Shown here: piece after piece, positions 51,435 through 60,390 of the stretch
Position numbering within the stretch: the first letter of the stretch is position 1
Layout: each line of letters opens with the position of its first letter
Source of the DNA: 66-474 sp051954935
Lineage (GTDB): Bacteria > Pseudomonadota > Gammaproteobacteria > Xanthomonadales > Rhodanobacteraceae
Direction of reading: 5' to 3'
Length of the DNA: 64,000 bases
Assembly: GCA_051954935.1 (NCBI GenBank)
Contig: JBQCHG010000055.1
Coordinates: 59,103 to 123,102, forward strand
Notes under the pieces: model-generated
Told to the model about the DNA's origin: nothing
What the model saw: the letters and a program-made list of their open reading frames with translations, nothing else
Databases searched by the model: none
Translations under genes and position numbers: made by a program

Positions 51435-53060
51435 ATGAAACCGTTCCGACTCCGCATCGTGCTGGGCGCGCTGCTGCTGTGCAGTCTGCCGGCCTTTGCC
51501 GCCGATCAACCCACGGACAAGTCCAGCCAGGACGACAGCGATAACGCCGCCTGGGCGGCGATGGCCAAATCGCAATCCTCGACCACGCAGGGCACCGTCA
51601 ACGTGGAAGGCACCAGCGTCGCTTACGACGCGATCGCCGGCACGCTGGTGCTGGACGGCAACGGACTGGACGAGCACACGCCGCAGACCAGCATGTCCTA
51701 CGTCGCCTACATCAAGCGCGGCGCGGATCCCTCCAAACGGCCGATCACCTTCCTGTACAACGGCGGACCCGGTTCCTCCACCGTGTGGCTGCACATGGGC
51801 GCTTTCGGTCCCAAGCGCATCGTCACCAACGACGACACCCACACGCCGGCCGCCCCGTACCAGCTCGTCAACAACGACTACAGCCTGCTGGACGTGAGCG
51901 ACCTGGTGTTCGTGGATGCCCCCGGTACCGGCTTCGGCCGCCTGCTGCCGCAGGGCGACACCAAGGAAGCGCGCGAGAAGAACTTCAAGGAGCTCAGCAA
52001 GAAGATCTGGAGCGTGGATGGCGACGGACGCATGTTCGCCAAGTTCATCACCAAATTCCTGAGCGAACACAATCGCTGGAACTCGCCGAAGTACCTGTTC
52101 GGCGAGAGCTACGGCACCACCCGTTCGGCGGTGCTGGCGGCCGACCTTGAAATGCGCGACAACGTGGATCTCAACGGCGTGATCCTGCTTTCGCAGATCC
52201 TCAATTTCGCCACCAGCGTGGACGGTGCCGACACGAGCCCCGGCATCGACCTGCCCTACGTGCTGGCGCTGCCGACCTACGCGGCCACCGCGTGGTATCA
52301 CCACAAGCTTCCGAAGTACGAACACAGCAGCCTGAAGCCGCTGCTGCAGGAAGCCACCAAGTTCGCCACCGGCGAGTACGAGCAGGCGCTGATGGCCGGC
52401 TCCACGCTGAGCCCCGAGCGCGAGAAGGAAATCGCGCAGAAGCTCTCGGACTTTACCGGCCTGCCGGTTGATTATCTCGTCAAGGCCGACCTGCGCGTCA
52501 CCGGCGGCATGTTCGAGCACGAATTGCAGAACGGCAGCGACATCACCACCGGTCGTCTGGACACGCGTTTCTCCGGCCCGAGCATGGACCCTCTGGGCAA
52601 GGAATCCGATTACGACCCACAGTCCGCAGCGATCAGCTCGGCCTACGTATCAGCTTTCAACAACTACGTACGCAACACGCTGAAGTTCGGCCAGGATATG
52701 CACTACAACGCCGAGATCTACGGCGAAGGTTTCGACTGGGATTTCCGCCACAAGGCGCCGGGCCAGCACTTCGCCTTCCCGGGTTCGACCAACGTGCTGC
52801 CGGACCTTGCCGCGGCCATGAAGTACAACCCGGACCTCAAGGTAATGGTCAACGGCGGCTTCTATGATCTGGCCACGCCGTATTACGCGGCGATCTACGA
52901 GCAGGAGCACCTGCCGATCCCGCAGAACCTGCGCAAGAACATCTCCTACGCGTTCTATCCGTCGGGCCACATGGTGTACGCGCACACGCCGTCGCTGAAG
53001 CAGTTGCACGACAACGTGGCGAAGTTCATCCAGGGCACCGACAACCAGCAGAACCACTGA
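51435..53060 (+). CDS. Secreted S10-family serine carboxypeptidase
   Basis: A signal peptide ('MKPFRLRIVLGALLLCSLPA' to FAA) directs export. The alpha/beta-hydrolase body has 'FLYNGGPGSSTVWLHMGAFG' (oxyanion region), 'LVFVDAPGTGFGRLL', nucleophile S225 in 'YLFGESYGTTRS', aspartate D478 in 'MVNGGFYDLATP' and histidine H512 in 'FYPSGHMVYAH', completing the catalytic triad of S10 carboxypeptidases, enzymes that remove C-terminal residues at acid pH. The 541-residue length fits bacterial members. Repeat A copy 2 lies in its leader, and a strong terminator follows. Confidence 0.94.
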   Translation: MKPFRLRIVLGALLLCSLPAFAADQPTDKSSQDDSDNAAWAAMAKSQSSTTQGTVNVEGTSVAYDAIAGTLVLDGNGLDEHTPQTSMSYVAYIKRGADPSKRPITFLYNGGPGSSTVWLHMGAFGPKRIVTNDDTHTPAAPYQLVNNDYSLLDVSDLVFVDAPGTGFGRLLPQGDTKEAREKNFKELSKKIWSVDGDGRMFAKFITKFLSEHNRWNSPKYLFGESYGTTRSAVLAADLEMRDNVDLNGVILLSQILNFATSVDGADTSPGIDLPYVLALPTYAATAWYHHKLPKYEHSSLKPLLQEATKFATGEYEQALMAGSTLSPEREKEIAQKLSDFTGLPVDYLVKADLRVTGGMFEHELQNGSDITTGRLDTRFSGPSMDPLGKESDYDPQSAAISSAYVSAFNNYVRNTLKFGQDMHYNAEIYGEGFDWDFRHKAPGQHFAFPGSTNVLPDLAAAMKYNPDLKVMVNGGFYDLATPYYAAIYEQEHLPIPQNLRKNISYAFYPSGHMVYAHTPSLKQLHDNVAKFIQGTDNQQNH

Positions 53061-53083
53061 GCTTCGCCGCACGAGGCACCGGC

Positions 53084-53115
53084 AAACGGCGGGATGCGAT
53101 CCCGCCGTTTTTTTT
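53084..53115 (+). terminator. Intrinsic terminator of the S10 carboxypeptidase gene
   Basis: AAACGGCGGGAT (53084-53095), loop GCG, ATCCCGCCGTTT (53099-53110) followed by an eight-base T run (53108-53115). It lies 24 bp after the stop codon. A textbook Rho-independent terminator. Confidence 0.93.
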
Positions 53116-53205
53116 CAGGGCCATCCAGTTGCGCGAGAATCACGGTCAGCAGAGACACACGTTCGCCGCTCTACAATAGCGGCAACTCTGCTTCGGCCCA
53201 CCGCC

Positions 53206-53886
53206 ATGCCGCCGCTGCACCTGAAACGCAATCTGCTGACCGGCCTGCTGGCCTTCATTCCCGTCTGGATCACCTGGGTGGTGTTCAAGTTCGTCTTCAC
53301 CCTGCTCGCCGGCGTGGGCGCGCCGGTGATCACGGCAATCATCGAATTGGTCGGGTTGGCCTCCCCTGCAGCGGCCGAGGCGCTGCATCGAGACTGGCTG
53401 ATTTCCATCTGCGCATTCGTTGTCACCCTGGCCGCGCTCTATGTGCTCGGCCTGCTGTCGAACGTGATGATCGGCCGGCGCGTGCTGAGCTTCCTGGACG
53501 ACCAGCTCGAACGCATCCCGCTGGTGCACACGATCTACGGCGGCGCCAAGAAGCTGATGACGCTGATGCGCAACAAGCCGTCCGGCACCCAGCGCGTGGT
53601 GCTGATCGGTTTCCCCTCGCCGGAAATGAAATCCATCGGCTTCGTGACCCGAGTCTTCATTGATGCCTCGGGCCGCGAGATCGCCGCCGTCTACGTGCCG
53701 ACCACGCCCAATCCCACCGGAGGTTACCTGGAACTGGTGCCGACCGATGAACTGATCGCCACCGACTGGAGCGTGGACCAAGGCATGGCTTTCCTGCTTT
53801 CCGGCGGTGCGGTGTCGCCGGATACGCTGCCCGCGATCAAGGCCGCGCAACGCACGCGGACACCCGATTCGCTTGTTGAGCCATAA
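53206..53886 (+). CDS. DUF502 inner-membrane protein
   Basis: 226 residues. Two membrane helices ('LLTGLLAFIPVWITWVVFKF' and 'LISICAFVVTLAALYVLGLL') precede a soluble domain with 'NVMIGRRVLSFLDDQLERIP', 'LVHTIYGGAKKLMTLM', 'RVVLIGFPSPEMKSIGFVTR' and 'VYVPTTPNPTGGYLELVPTD', the conserved core of DUF502. The function of the family is not established. The N-terminal 'LKRNLLTGLLAFIPVWITW' is diagnostic. It stands alone between a terminator and the rhlE leader. Confidence 0.93.
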   Translation: MPPLHLKRNLLTGLLAFIPVWITWVVFKFVFTLLAGVGAPVITAIIELVGLASPAAAEALHRDWLISICAFVVTLAALYVLGLLSNVMIGRRVLSFLDDQLERIPLVHTIYGGAKKLMTLMRNKPSGTQRVVLIGFPSPEMKSIGFVTRVFIDASGREIAAVYVPTTPNPTGGYLELVPTDELIATDWSVDQGMAFLLSGGAVSPDTLPAIKAAQRTRTPDSLVEP

Positions 53887-54078
53887 CCCGCTACACTGGT
53901 CGAGTTTGAAGCGCCGTATCCCGACTTTCCTTCGGCCAGTTTCCCGCGGAATCCCTTCCGCCATCGGCCCGCACCACTCGGCTCCGTCGTCTCGAATCCG
54001 CCTTCGCCTTTTGCGCCGGTGGTAATCACACGCTGCGCGCGGTCACTGGAAAGCGCGCGGCACGACTGGAGTTTTTCA

Positions 54079-55443
54079 ATGACGTTCGATTCGCTCGGGC
54101 TTGCGCCCGCGCTGCTGCGTGCCCTTTCCGAACTGGGCCACGACACCCCCACCCCGATCCAGGCCGCGGCAATCCCGCTGGTGCTGGAAGGCGATGACTT
54201 GCTCGCCGGCGCGCAAACCGGCACCGGCAAGACCGCCGCGTTCGCGTTGCCGCTGCTGCAAAAGCTGTGCGCCGACGGGGAACGCAATTTCAACAACAAG
54301 CAGCCGCGCAAGCCGCGCGCGCTGATCCTCACGCCCACCCGCGAACTCGCCGCGCAGGTGCACGACAGCGTGCGCGCCTATGGCAAGTACCTGCGCGTGC
54401 ACGCCGCGGCAGTGTTCGGCGGGGTCGGCATGGGCGGCCAGGTCATGAGCCTGCGCCGCGGGCTCGACATCATCGTCGCCACGCCAGGGCGACTGATCGA
54501 CCACATGGATCGCCGCAACGTGGACCTGTCCTGCATCGAGATGCTGGTGCTGGACGAGGCCGACCGCATGCTGGACATGGGTTTCGCGCCAGCATTGAAG
54601 AAGATCCTCGCAGCGCTTCCGAAGCAGAAGCAGACCTTGCTGTTCTCGGCGACCTTCGCGCCGGAGATCAAGGCGCTGGCCGCGCAGTTCATGCGCGAGC
54701 CGCGCGAGGTCCAGATGGCGAAGCCGAACGCGGTCGCCGTTGGCGTCAGCCATCGCGTGCATCCGGTGGATGCGGACAAGAAGCGCGATCTGCTGCTGCA
54801 CGTCCTCGCCGCCGATAGTCGCCGACAGACGCTGGTGTTCTCGCGCACCAAGCACGGTTCCGACAAGCTGTGCCGCTTCCTGGAGCAGCACGGCTTCCGC
54901 ACGGCGGCGATCCATGGCAACAAGAGCCAGAACCAGCGCACCCGCGCACTGGCGGATTTCAAGCGTGGCAAGACCACGGTATTGGTAGCGACCGACATCG
55001 CTGCGCGCGGCCTCGACATCGAACAACTGCCGGCGGTGGTCAACTACGACCTGCCGATGGTTGCAGAGGATTACGTGCACCGCATCGGTCGAACCGGCCG
55101 CGCGGGCGCGGAGGGCTTGGCGCTGTCACTGGTCAGCCGCGAAGAGGAAGGCCTGCTGCGCGACATCCGTCGATTGCTGAAGCAGGATCTCGCGATCGAA
55201 CCGGTGGCCGAGTTCGCACCTTCGTGGTCGCTGCGCATGGAAGGCCCGACCGCGCCCTCGCGCCGCCCGAACGGCTCGCGTCAGCAGCGCCGTCCGCAAC
55301 GCGCACAGGGCAATCGCGACAACACCAAGGCCGGCAAGCCGCACGCGCACCAGCGTCACGGCCATCCGGCGCGCGGCAATGCCGAGCACGCGGCGGGCAA
55401 CAAGAAGCGGCGGTGGCGCGGCGGCAACGCGCGCAATGCCTGA
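54079..55443 (+). CDS. rhlE: DEAD-box ATP-dependent RNA helicase RhlE
   Basis: RNA helicase of the RhlE group, active in ribosome assembly and RNA decay. The 454 residues have Q motif 'GHDTPTPIQAAAIPLVLEG', Walker A 'LAGAQTGTGKT' (45-52), 'LTPTRELAAQV', 'DEAD' at 159-162 ('MLVLDEADRMLDMGF'), 'LLFSATF', and helicase C motifs 'TDIAARGLDIEQLPAVVNYD' and 'YVHRIGRTGRAG'. The C-terminal ~70 residues are a basic, Arg/His/Asn-rich tail ('QQRRPQRAQGNRDNTKAGK') for RNA binding. RhlE can replace RhlB in degradosomes of some bacteria; rne is in this window. A 190-bp leader without a gene precedes it. Confidence 0.95.
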   Translation: MTFDSLGLAPALLRALSELGHDTPTPIQAAAIPLVLEGDDLLAGAQTGTGKTAAFALPLLQKLCADGERNFNNKQPRKPRALILTPTRELAAQVHDSVRAYGKYLRVHAAAVFGGVGMGGQVMSLRRGLDIIVATPGRLIDHMDRRNVDLSCIEMLVLDEADRMLDMGFAPALKKILAALPKQKQTLLFSATFAPEIKALAAQFMREPREVQMAKPNAVAVGVSHRVHPVDADKKRDLLLHVLAADSRRQTLVFSRTKHGSDKLCRFLEQHGFRTAAIHGNKSQNQRTRALADFKRGKTTVLVATDIAARGLDIEQLPAVVNYDLPMVAEDYVHRIGRTGRAGAEGLALSLVSREEEGLLRDIRRLLKQDLAIEPVAEFAPSWSLRMEGPTAPSRRPNGSRQQRRPQRAQGNRDNTKAGKPHAHQRHGHPARGNAEHAAGNKKRRWRGGNARNA

Positions 55444-55464
55444 GCGCAAGGCTGCACAGTGATC

Positions 55465-55496
55465 AAAAGCGGCGAGCAGTGCTCGCCGCTTTTTTT
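55465..55496. terminator. Bidirectional terminator between rhlE and the beta-CASP nuclease gene
   Basis: AAAA, AGCGGCGAGC (55468-55477), loop AGT, GCTCGCCGCT (55481-55490), then a seven-base T run. It follows the rhlE stop by 25 bp; the minus-strand nuclease stop codon (55495-55497) lies within its T tract, so the AAAA on the other side serves that gene. Confidence 0.92.
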
Positions 55497-56880
55497 ATAC
55501 CGTGACGCGCACGCCCGGCGTCGGCAGCGTGACCGTACAACCCCACTTCTGCTTCAGCGCCTCCGCCAGCGTGCCGCGACCTGGATCCTCGCCGTGCACC
55601 AGGCATACCGGCGGATGATTCGCGATCGCGCCGTACCAATCCGATAGCCCGTCGCGATCGGCGTGTGCAGACAACCCGCCCACCGTATGGACTTTAGCGC
55701 GAACCGGGATGTCGTCCCCGAACAGGTGCACGTGTTTCGCACCTTGCACGATGCGCCGCCCCAGCGTGCCGTTCGCCTGATACCCGACGAACACGATGTG
55801 CGCGGCGGGATTCGCAAGGTTGTGGCGCAAGTGATGGCGGATGCGTCCGCCCTCGCACATGCCGGAACCCGCAATGATGACCGCGCCGCTGCGGATCGAG
55901 TTGATCGCGCGCGAATCGTCCGTACTTGAAGTGAACTTCAGGTTGGGCAGGCGCAACGGGTGCGGGCGCGTGCTCCACAACTGCTTCGCTTCCGGATCGA
56001 ACAAATCTTCGTGGCGATCGTAGGCGGCGGTGACCTTGCTCGCCATCGGGCTGTCGAGGAACATCCGGTAATTGCCCAGGCCCCAGTCGTCGAAATGCTC
56101 GGCGAAGAAATACAACAGCTCCTGAGTGCGGCCCACAGCAAAGGCGGGAATCACCACGTTGCCGCCGTCGCGGTGCGCCGCCTGGAAAATTGCAGCCAAT
56201 TCGGTCAGCGTGTCCTCGCGCGTCTTGTGCGCGCGATCGCCGTAGGTGGATTCCATCACCACCAGATCGGCCGCGGGCACGTTTTCCGGATCGCACAGGA
56301 TCGGCGTGCCGTTCGGGCCGAGATCGCCGGAGAACACCAGCCGGCGCGTGGCGCCGTTTTCATCGGCCGCCAGTTCTATCGTTGCAGAACCGAGGATATG
56401 GCCGGCATCGCGCAAGGTCACGCGCACGCCGGGGAGGATTTCGTGCGGCTGGTCGTAGGCGATCGGTTGCACAAGCTTCATCGCCGCATCCACGTCGGCC
56501 TGCGTGTACAACGGCAGCACCGACTTCTGTCCGGGCGCGAGATTGCGGTTGGCGTCGCGCGCGTCCATCTCGGCGATGTGCGCGCAATCGGCGAGCAGGA
56601 TCGCGGCGAGGTCCATGGTCGCAGAGTGCGTGTAGATCGGGCCGGCGAAACCGCGCTTCACCAGCAGCGGCACGCGGCCGCTGTGGTCTATGTGCGCATG
56701 GCTCAGCACGAGCACGGCGATGGATTTCGGATCGAACGGGAAATCCGCGGCATTGCGCGCACCCGCATCGCGGTCGCCTTGCACCATGCCGCAATCGAGC
56801 AGGATCGTTTTGCCACCGGTCTTGACCAGATGGCACGAGCCGGTGACCTCGCCGGCCGCACCGTGGAACTGGATTTCCAT
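55495..56880 (-). CDS. Beta-CASP metallo-beta-lactamase RNA nuclease (CPSF73/YSH1-like)
   Basis: 461 residues. The metallo-beta-lactamase half has 'GEVTGSCHLVKTGGKTILLD', the zinc motif HxHxDH in 'VLVLSHAHIDHSGRVP' (H61, H63, D65, H66), 'DAGHILGSATIELA' and 'VFSGDLGPNGTPIL'; the beta-CASP insert includes 'VVMESTYGDRAH', 'VVIPAFAVGRTQELLYFF' and 'IIAGSGMCEGGRIRHHL', and the final histidine motif is 'VGGLSAHADRDGLSDW'. These are features of RNA-specific exonuclease/endonucleases of the RNase J/CPSF73 superfamily. Its RNA targets are unknown. The ATG at 56880 gives 'MEIQFHGAAGEVTGSCH'. Convergent with rhlE. Confidence 0.93.
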   Translation of the reverse strand: MEIQFHGAAGEVTGSCHLVKTGGKTILLDCGMVQGDRDAGARNAADFPFDPKSIAVLVLSHAHIDHSGRVPLLVKRGFAGPIYTHSATMDLAAILLADCAHIAEMDARDANRNLAPGQKSVLPLYTQADVDAAMKLVQPIAYDQPHEILPGVRVTLRDAGHILGSATIELAADENGATRRLVFSGDLGPNGTPILCDPENVPAADLVVMESTYGDRAHKTREDTLTELAAIFQAAHRDGGNVVIPAFAVGRTQELLYFFAEHFDDWGLGNYRMFLDSPMASKVTAAYDRHEDLFDPEAKQLWSTRPHPLRLPNLKFTSSTDDSRAINSIRSGAVIIAGSGMCEGGRIRHHLRHNLANPAAHIVFVGYQANGTLGRRIVQGAKHVHLFGDDIPVRAKVHTVGGLSAHADRDGLSDWYGAIANHPPVCLVHGEDPGRGTLAEALKQKWGCTVTLPTPGVRVTV

Positions 56881-57031
56881 TCGCTGGCTCCCTGGAGACA
56901 GCGCATTATGCCCGGGCAGGGCGGGCGGCACCGCTGACTTTCGACACTGCCGGTGTCATCCCGGCCTGCTAGCCTAGGTGGGCTTTTTTCGGCCGCCTTC
57001 GCGGCTTCGCCCTTCCGGAACGAGGAACACC

Positions 57032-59074
57032 ATGAGCAAACACCTGTTCAAGCCGATCGCGCTGGCCGTTGCACTGGCGCTGGGGGTCGGGAACGCGCAT
57101 GCCGCCTCCGACAACTTCGACGTGAGCGAGCTTTCCAAGACGATCAGCCCGTGCACCGACTTCAACGGCTACGTCAATGCCAAGTGGATCGAGGCCAACC
57201 CGATCCCCGCCGACCAGACCAGCTGGGGCGCGTTCAACATGCTGGCGGAGAAGAGCCGCGCCGAACAGCATGAGATCCTGGAAAACGCCGCGAAGAATGC
57301 CGCGCATGCCAAGCCCGGTTCCATTGAACAAAAGCTCGGCTGGTATTACGCCTCGGGCATGGACGCGGACGCCATCAACAAGGCCGGCTTCGACCCGGTC
57401 AAGCCTACGCTCGCACGGATCGCGGCCCTGAAGAGCGGCAACGACGTGGTGAATTTCCTGGATGCCAGTTTCAACGAAGGTGTCCCGTACGTCTTCTCGT
57501 TCGGCTCGGGCGCGGACTTCAAGGACGCCACCAACCAGATCGGCTATGCGTTCCAGGATGGGCTGGGCCTGCCGACCCGGGACTACTACTTCGATGCGAA
57601 ATACAAGGATATTCGCGACGCCTATGTCGCCTATATCGCCAAGACCCTGCAGATGACCGGCATCGCCGCGGCGGATGCGAAGAAGCAGGCCGATCAGGTG
57701 ATGGCATTCGAGACCCAGCTTGCCAAGGCATCGCTGGCCCCGACCGAGCTGCGCAACCTGGACAACGACTACCACTTCGTCAGCGTCGCCGATGCGGAAA
57801 AGGTGACCCCGCATTTCAGCTGGGCGAAGTTCTTCCAGGACCAGGGCATCGATGTCGGCAAGGGCTTCTCGCTGTCGCAGCCTAAGTTCTTTGCCGAGAT
57901 GGACAAGCTGATCGCGAGTGCACCGGTTTCGCAGTGGCAGGCTTATCTGCGCTTCCACACCATCGACATGGCTTCGCCGGTGCTGAGCGATGCCTTCCAG
58001 GCCAATCATTTCGACTTCCACAACAAGACCCTGGCCGGCCAGCCGCAGCAGAAGCCGCGCTGGAAGCGCGTGCTGGGCGAGGTCAACGAGGGCATGGGCA
58101 TGGGTCTCGGCGAGCTGTATGTCGCCAAGTACTTCCCGCCCCAATCCACGGCGCGCGCCGAACAACTGGTGACCAATGTGCGCGACGCGCTGCGCAACCG
58201 CATCGAGCACCTCGACTGGATGAGCCCGGAAACCAAGGCCAAGGCGATCGAGAAATGGAAGCTGTTCCTGCCCAAGATCGGCTATCCCGACCCGGGCGAG
58301 TGGCGCGACTGGAGCGGCCTGACGATCGTGCCGGACAACTACTTCGCCAACGCCATGGCGGCCGCCAAGTACAACTACCACTACGACATCGGCAAGATCG
58401 GCAAGAAGACCGACCGCAAGGAATGGGGCATGACCCCGCAGACGGTCAATGCCTACTACGACCCGACCACCAATACCATCAACTTCCCTGCCGCGATCCT
58501 GCAGCCGCCGTTCTTCTATGCGAATGGCGATGACGGGATCAACTATGGCGGCATCGGCGCGGTGATCGGCCACGAGTCCAGCCACGGCTTCGACGACCAG
58601 GGCAGCCAGTTCGACGGCAATGGCAATCGCAAGAACTGGTGGACCAAGCAGGACGAGGCGCAGTTCAAGGCGCGCACAGGCAAGCTGGTCAAGCAGTTCG
58701 ATGCCTACTCCCCGCTGCCGGGCGTGCATGTCAACGGACAACTGACGCTCGGCGAAAACATCGGTGACCTGGGTGGCTTGAACGCCGCGTACGACGCCCT
58801 GCAGACCGCGTTGAAGGACAACCCGAAGGAAGCCGACGCGAAGATCGATGGCATGACCGAAGACCAGCGCTTCTTCCTCAACTGGGCACGCGTCTGGCGC
58901 GAGAGCATGCGGCCGCAGATGGTCAAGCTGCTGGTCGCCACCAACCCGCACGCGCCTGCGCAGTTCCGCGCCATCGGTGCACCGTCCAACATGCCGCAGT
59001 TCGCGCAGGCGTTCCAATGCAAGGCCGGCGACAAGATGGTGCGCGACGGCGACAAGCAGGTGAAGATCTGGTAA
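57032..59074 (+). CDS. M13-family zinc metallopeptidase (neprilysin/PepO-like), secreted
   Basis: Exported by signal peptide 'MSKHLFKPIALAVALALGVG' (cleavage after NAHA). The 680-residue enzyme has the M13 N-terminal segment 'PCTDFNGYVNAKWIEANPIP', the substrate motif 'NAYYDPTTNTINFPAAIL', the zinc motif HExxH in 'IGAVIGHESSHGFDDQGSQF' (H514, E515, H518) and the third ligand E575 in 'LGENIGDLGGLNAAYDAL'. It ends in the typical CxxW-like pattern 'FQCKAGDKMVRDGDKQVKIW'. Such enzymes cleave oligopeptides in the periplasm or outside. Monocistronic, followed by a terminator. Confidence 0.96.
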   Translation: MSKHLFKPIALAVALALGVGNAHAASDNFDVSELSKTISPCTDFNGYVNAKWIEANPIPADQTSWGAFNMLAEKSRAEQHEILENAAKNAAHAKPGSIEQKLGWYYASGMDADAINKAGFDPVKPTLARIAALKSGNDVVNFLDASFNEGVPYVFSFGSGADFKDATNQIGYAFQDGLGLPTRDYYFDAKYKDIRDAYVAYIAKTLQMTGIAAADAKKQADQVMAFETQLAKASLAPTELRNLDNDYHFVSVADAEKVTPHFSWAKFFQDQGIDVGKGFSLSQPKFFAEMDKLIASAPVSQWQAYLRFHTIDMASPVLSDAFQANHFDFHNKTLAGQPQQKPRWKRVLGEVNEGMGMGLGELYVAKYFPPQSTARAEQLVTNVRDALRNRIEHLDWMSPETKAKAIEKWKLFLPKIGYPDPGEWRDWSGLTIVPDNYFANAMAAAKYNYHYDIGKIGKKTDRKEWGMTPQTVNAYYDPTTNTINFPAAILQPPFFYANGDDGINYGGIGAVIGHESSHGFDDQGSQFDGNGNRKNWWTKQDEAQFKARTGKLVKQFDAYSPLPGVHVNGQLTLGENIGDLGGLNAAYDALQTALKDNPKEADAKIDGMTEDQRFFLNWARVWRESMRPQMVKLLVATNPHAPAQFRAIGAPSNMPQFAQAFQCKAGDKMVRDGDKQVKIW

Positions 59075-59103
59075 CCGGTTGCCGCTTGTCAGTTGCTGGA
59101 ACG

Positions 59104-59134
59104 AAAACGCCGCGCGAAAGCGCGGCGTTTTTTT
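59104..59134 (+). terminator. Intrinsic terminator of the M13 peptidase gene
   Basis: AAACGCCGCGC (59105-59115), loop GAAA, GCGCGGCGTTT (59120-59130), T run to 59134. A GNRA-type tetraloop on a perfect stem, 30 bp after the stop. Confidence 0.93.
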
Positions 59135-59340
59135 ATCGCAGGACGCGTCTTGTACGACGTCGTCATTCCGGGCCGTCCCGCGGTTTCAGTGCGGGTCGAG
59201 CCGGCTTGCGGGGCAGATGCCGAAGCAGATCGTCGAAGGCGGCCCGAAGGACGAGTGCGCCGTGGATGACGCGAGTAATCCACCTTGATCTCCCGTTGTG
59301 GAAGCCTGATGGTTCCGGCTTTTGCCGGAATGACGGAACG
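59135..59340. other. Gene-free gap with one REP-like hairpin
   Basis: The 205 bp between the M13 peptidase terminator and the secF terminator carry no convincing gene. They contain the REP-like stem at 59314-59331 and otherwise unremarkable GC-rich sequence. Confidence 0.6.
59314..59331. repeat. REP-like inverted repeat C, copy 2
   Basis: TTCCGGC, loop TTTT, GCCGGAA, with ATGACG next to the stem; in reverse this is CGTCATTCCGGC. The same stem occurs at 24697-24714. It lies in the gap between the convergent M13 peptidase and secF genes. Confidence 0.6.
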
Positions 59341-59370
59341 AAAAAAAGCCGCGCGAAAGCGCGGCTTTCT
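59341..59370 (-). terminator. Terminator of the yajC-secD-secF operon
   Basis: Read on the minus strand: AGCCGCGC, loop TTTC, GCGCGGCT, then a run of seven T (59347-59341). It lies 51 bp after the secF stop. The core GCCGCGC-GAAA-GCGCGGC is almost the same as that of the neighbouring M13 peptidase terminator. Confidence 0.9.
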
Positions 59371-59420
59371 TCGTGCCCGGTGCAAGGTGCCGATGACCGG
59401 CAACCAGCACCCGTCGACTC

Positions 59421-60386
59421 TCAAGGCCTTCTTGCCAGCTCCGGATTTTCCTTGGTCACCGGCATCAGGTCCTTCTTCGAAACGCCCAGCCACAGCAGGA
59501 TCGGATTGGCGAAGAAGATGGACGAGAGCGTGCCGACCAGGATGCCGATCAGCATGGTGATCGCGAAGCCGTGCACCGCCGAGCCGCCGAACAGGTATAG
59601 CGCGGCCATGGTGATCCCGGTGAACAGCGAAGTGATGATGGTTCGCGACAGCGTGCTGTTGATCGCGCGGTTGAGGACGTCGATCGGTTCGGCCTTGCGC
59701 GCACCCCGGAACAGCTCGCGCACGCGGTCGAATACCACCACCTTGTCATTGATCGAATAGCCGACCACCGCAAGCACAGACGCCAGCACGGTCATGTCGA
59801 ATTCCCGCTGCACCGCGGCGATGATGCCGACCGTGATCAGGGTGTCGTGCACTTCGCTCGCGAGCGCGGCAACGGCGAAGCGCTTCTCGAAGCGCAGGCC
59901 CAGGTAGATCATGATGCCCACGATCACCACGATCACCGCGATGATGCCGCTGTTGCGCAGCTCCGCACCGACCTGCGGGCCGATGAAGTCCGGTGGCTGC
60001 TTGAGGCCGACGTCCGGGCGCTTGGCCTTCAACGCAGCCATGACATCGGCGGCGACCTTGTCCACCTTGATCTGGCCGTTCTTCTGCACCGAGCCCGGAT
60101 CAGCCTTCGGCTGCAGACGGATCGAGATGTCGCGGGTGCCACCGAGGCTCTGCACCACGGCGTTTTCGAACCCGCCCGCGGCAAGCGCTTCGCGCACTTC
60201 GCCCGTATCCACCGGTTTCTGGTAGCTGGCCTCGATCAGCACGCCGCCGGTGAAGTCCAGTCCGTAGTTCAGGCCGCGCACCATTATGAAAAAGATCGAG
60301 GCGGCGATCAGTATCGCCGAGATGGCGATGCTGATCTTGCGCCAGCGCAGGAAGTTGATGTTGCTGTGTGGATCGAAGATTTCCAT
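59421..60386 (-). CDS. secF: Protein translocase subunit SecF
   Basis: Inner-membrane partner of SecD that uses the proton gradient to pull preproteins through SecYEG. The 321 residues have six hydrophobic helices, the N-terminal signature 'GLNYGLDFTGGVLIEASYQK', and conserved segments 'SVLAVVGYSINDKVVVFDRV', 'SRTIITSLFTGITMAALYLF' and 'GTLSSIFFANPILLWLGV'. Starts 4 bp after the secD stop. Last gene of the operon. Confidence 0.97.
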   Translation of the reverse strand: MEIFDPHSNINFLRWRKISIAISAILIAASIFFIMVRGLNYGLDFTGGVLIEASYQKPVDTGEVREALAAGGFENAVVQSLGGTRDISIRLQPKADPGSVQKNGQIKVDKVAADVMAALKAKRPDVGLKQPPDFIGPQVGAELRNSGIIAVIVVIVGIMIYLGLRFEKRFAVAALASEVHDTLITVGIIAAVQREFDMTVLASVLAVVGYSINDKVVVFDRVRELFRGARKAEPIDVLNRAINSTLSRTIITSLFTGITMAALYLFGGSAVHGFAITMLIGILVGTLSSIFFANPILLWLGVSKKDLMPVTKENPELARRP

Positions 60387-60390
60387 GCGC

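Noticed and set aside
56969..59017. Minus-strand open frame of about 680 codons opposite the M13 peptidase gene
   Set aside because: Shadow of a well-conserved metallopeptidase; no recognisable motif, no ribosome-binding site, and it crosses the peptidase signal peptide region.
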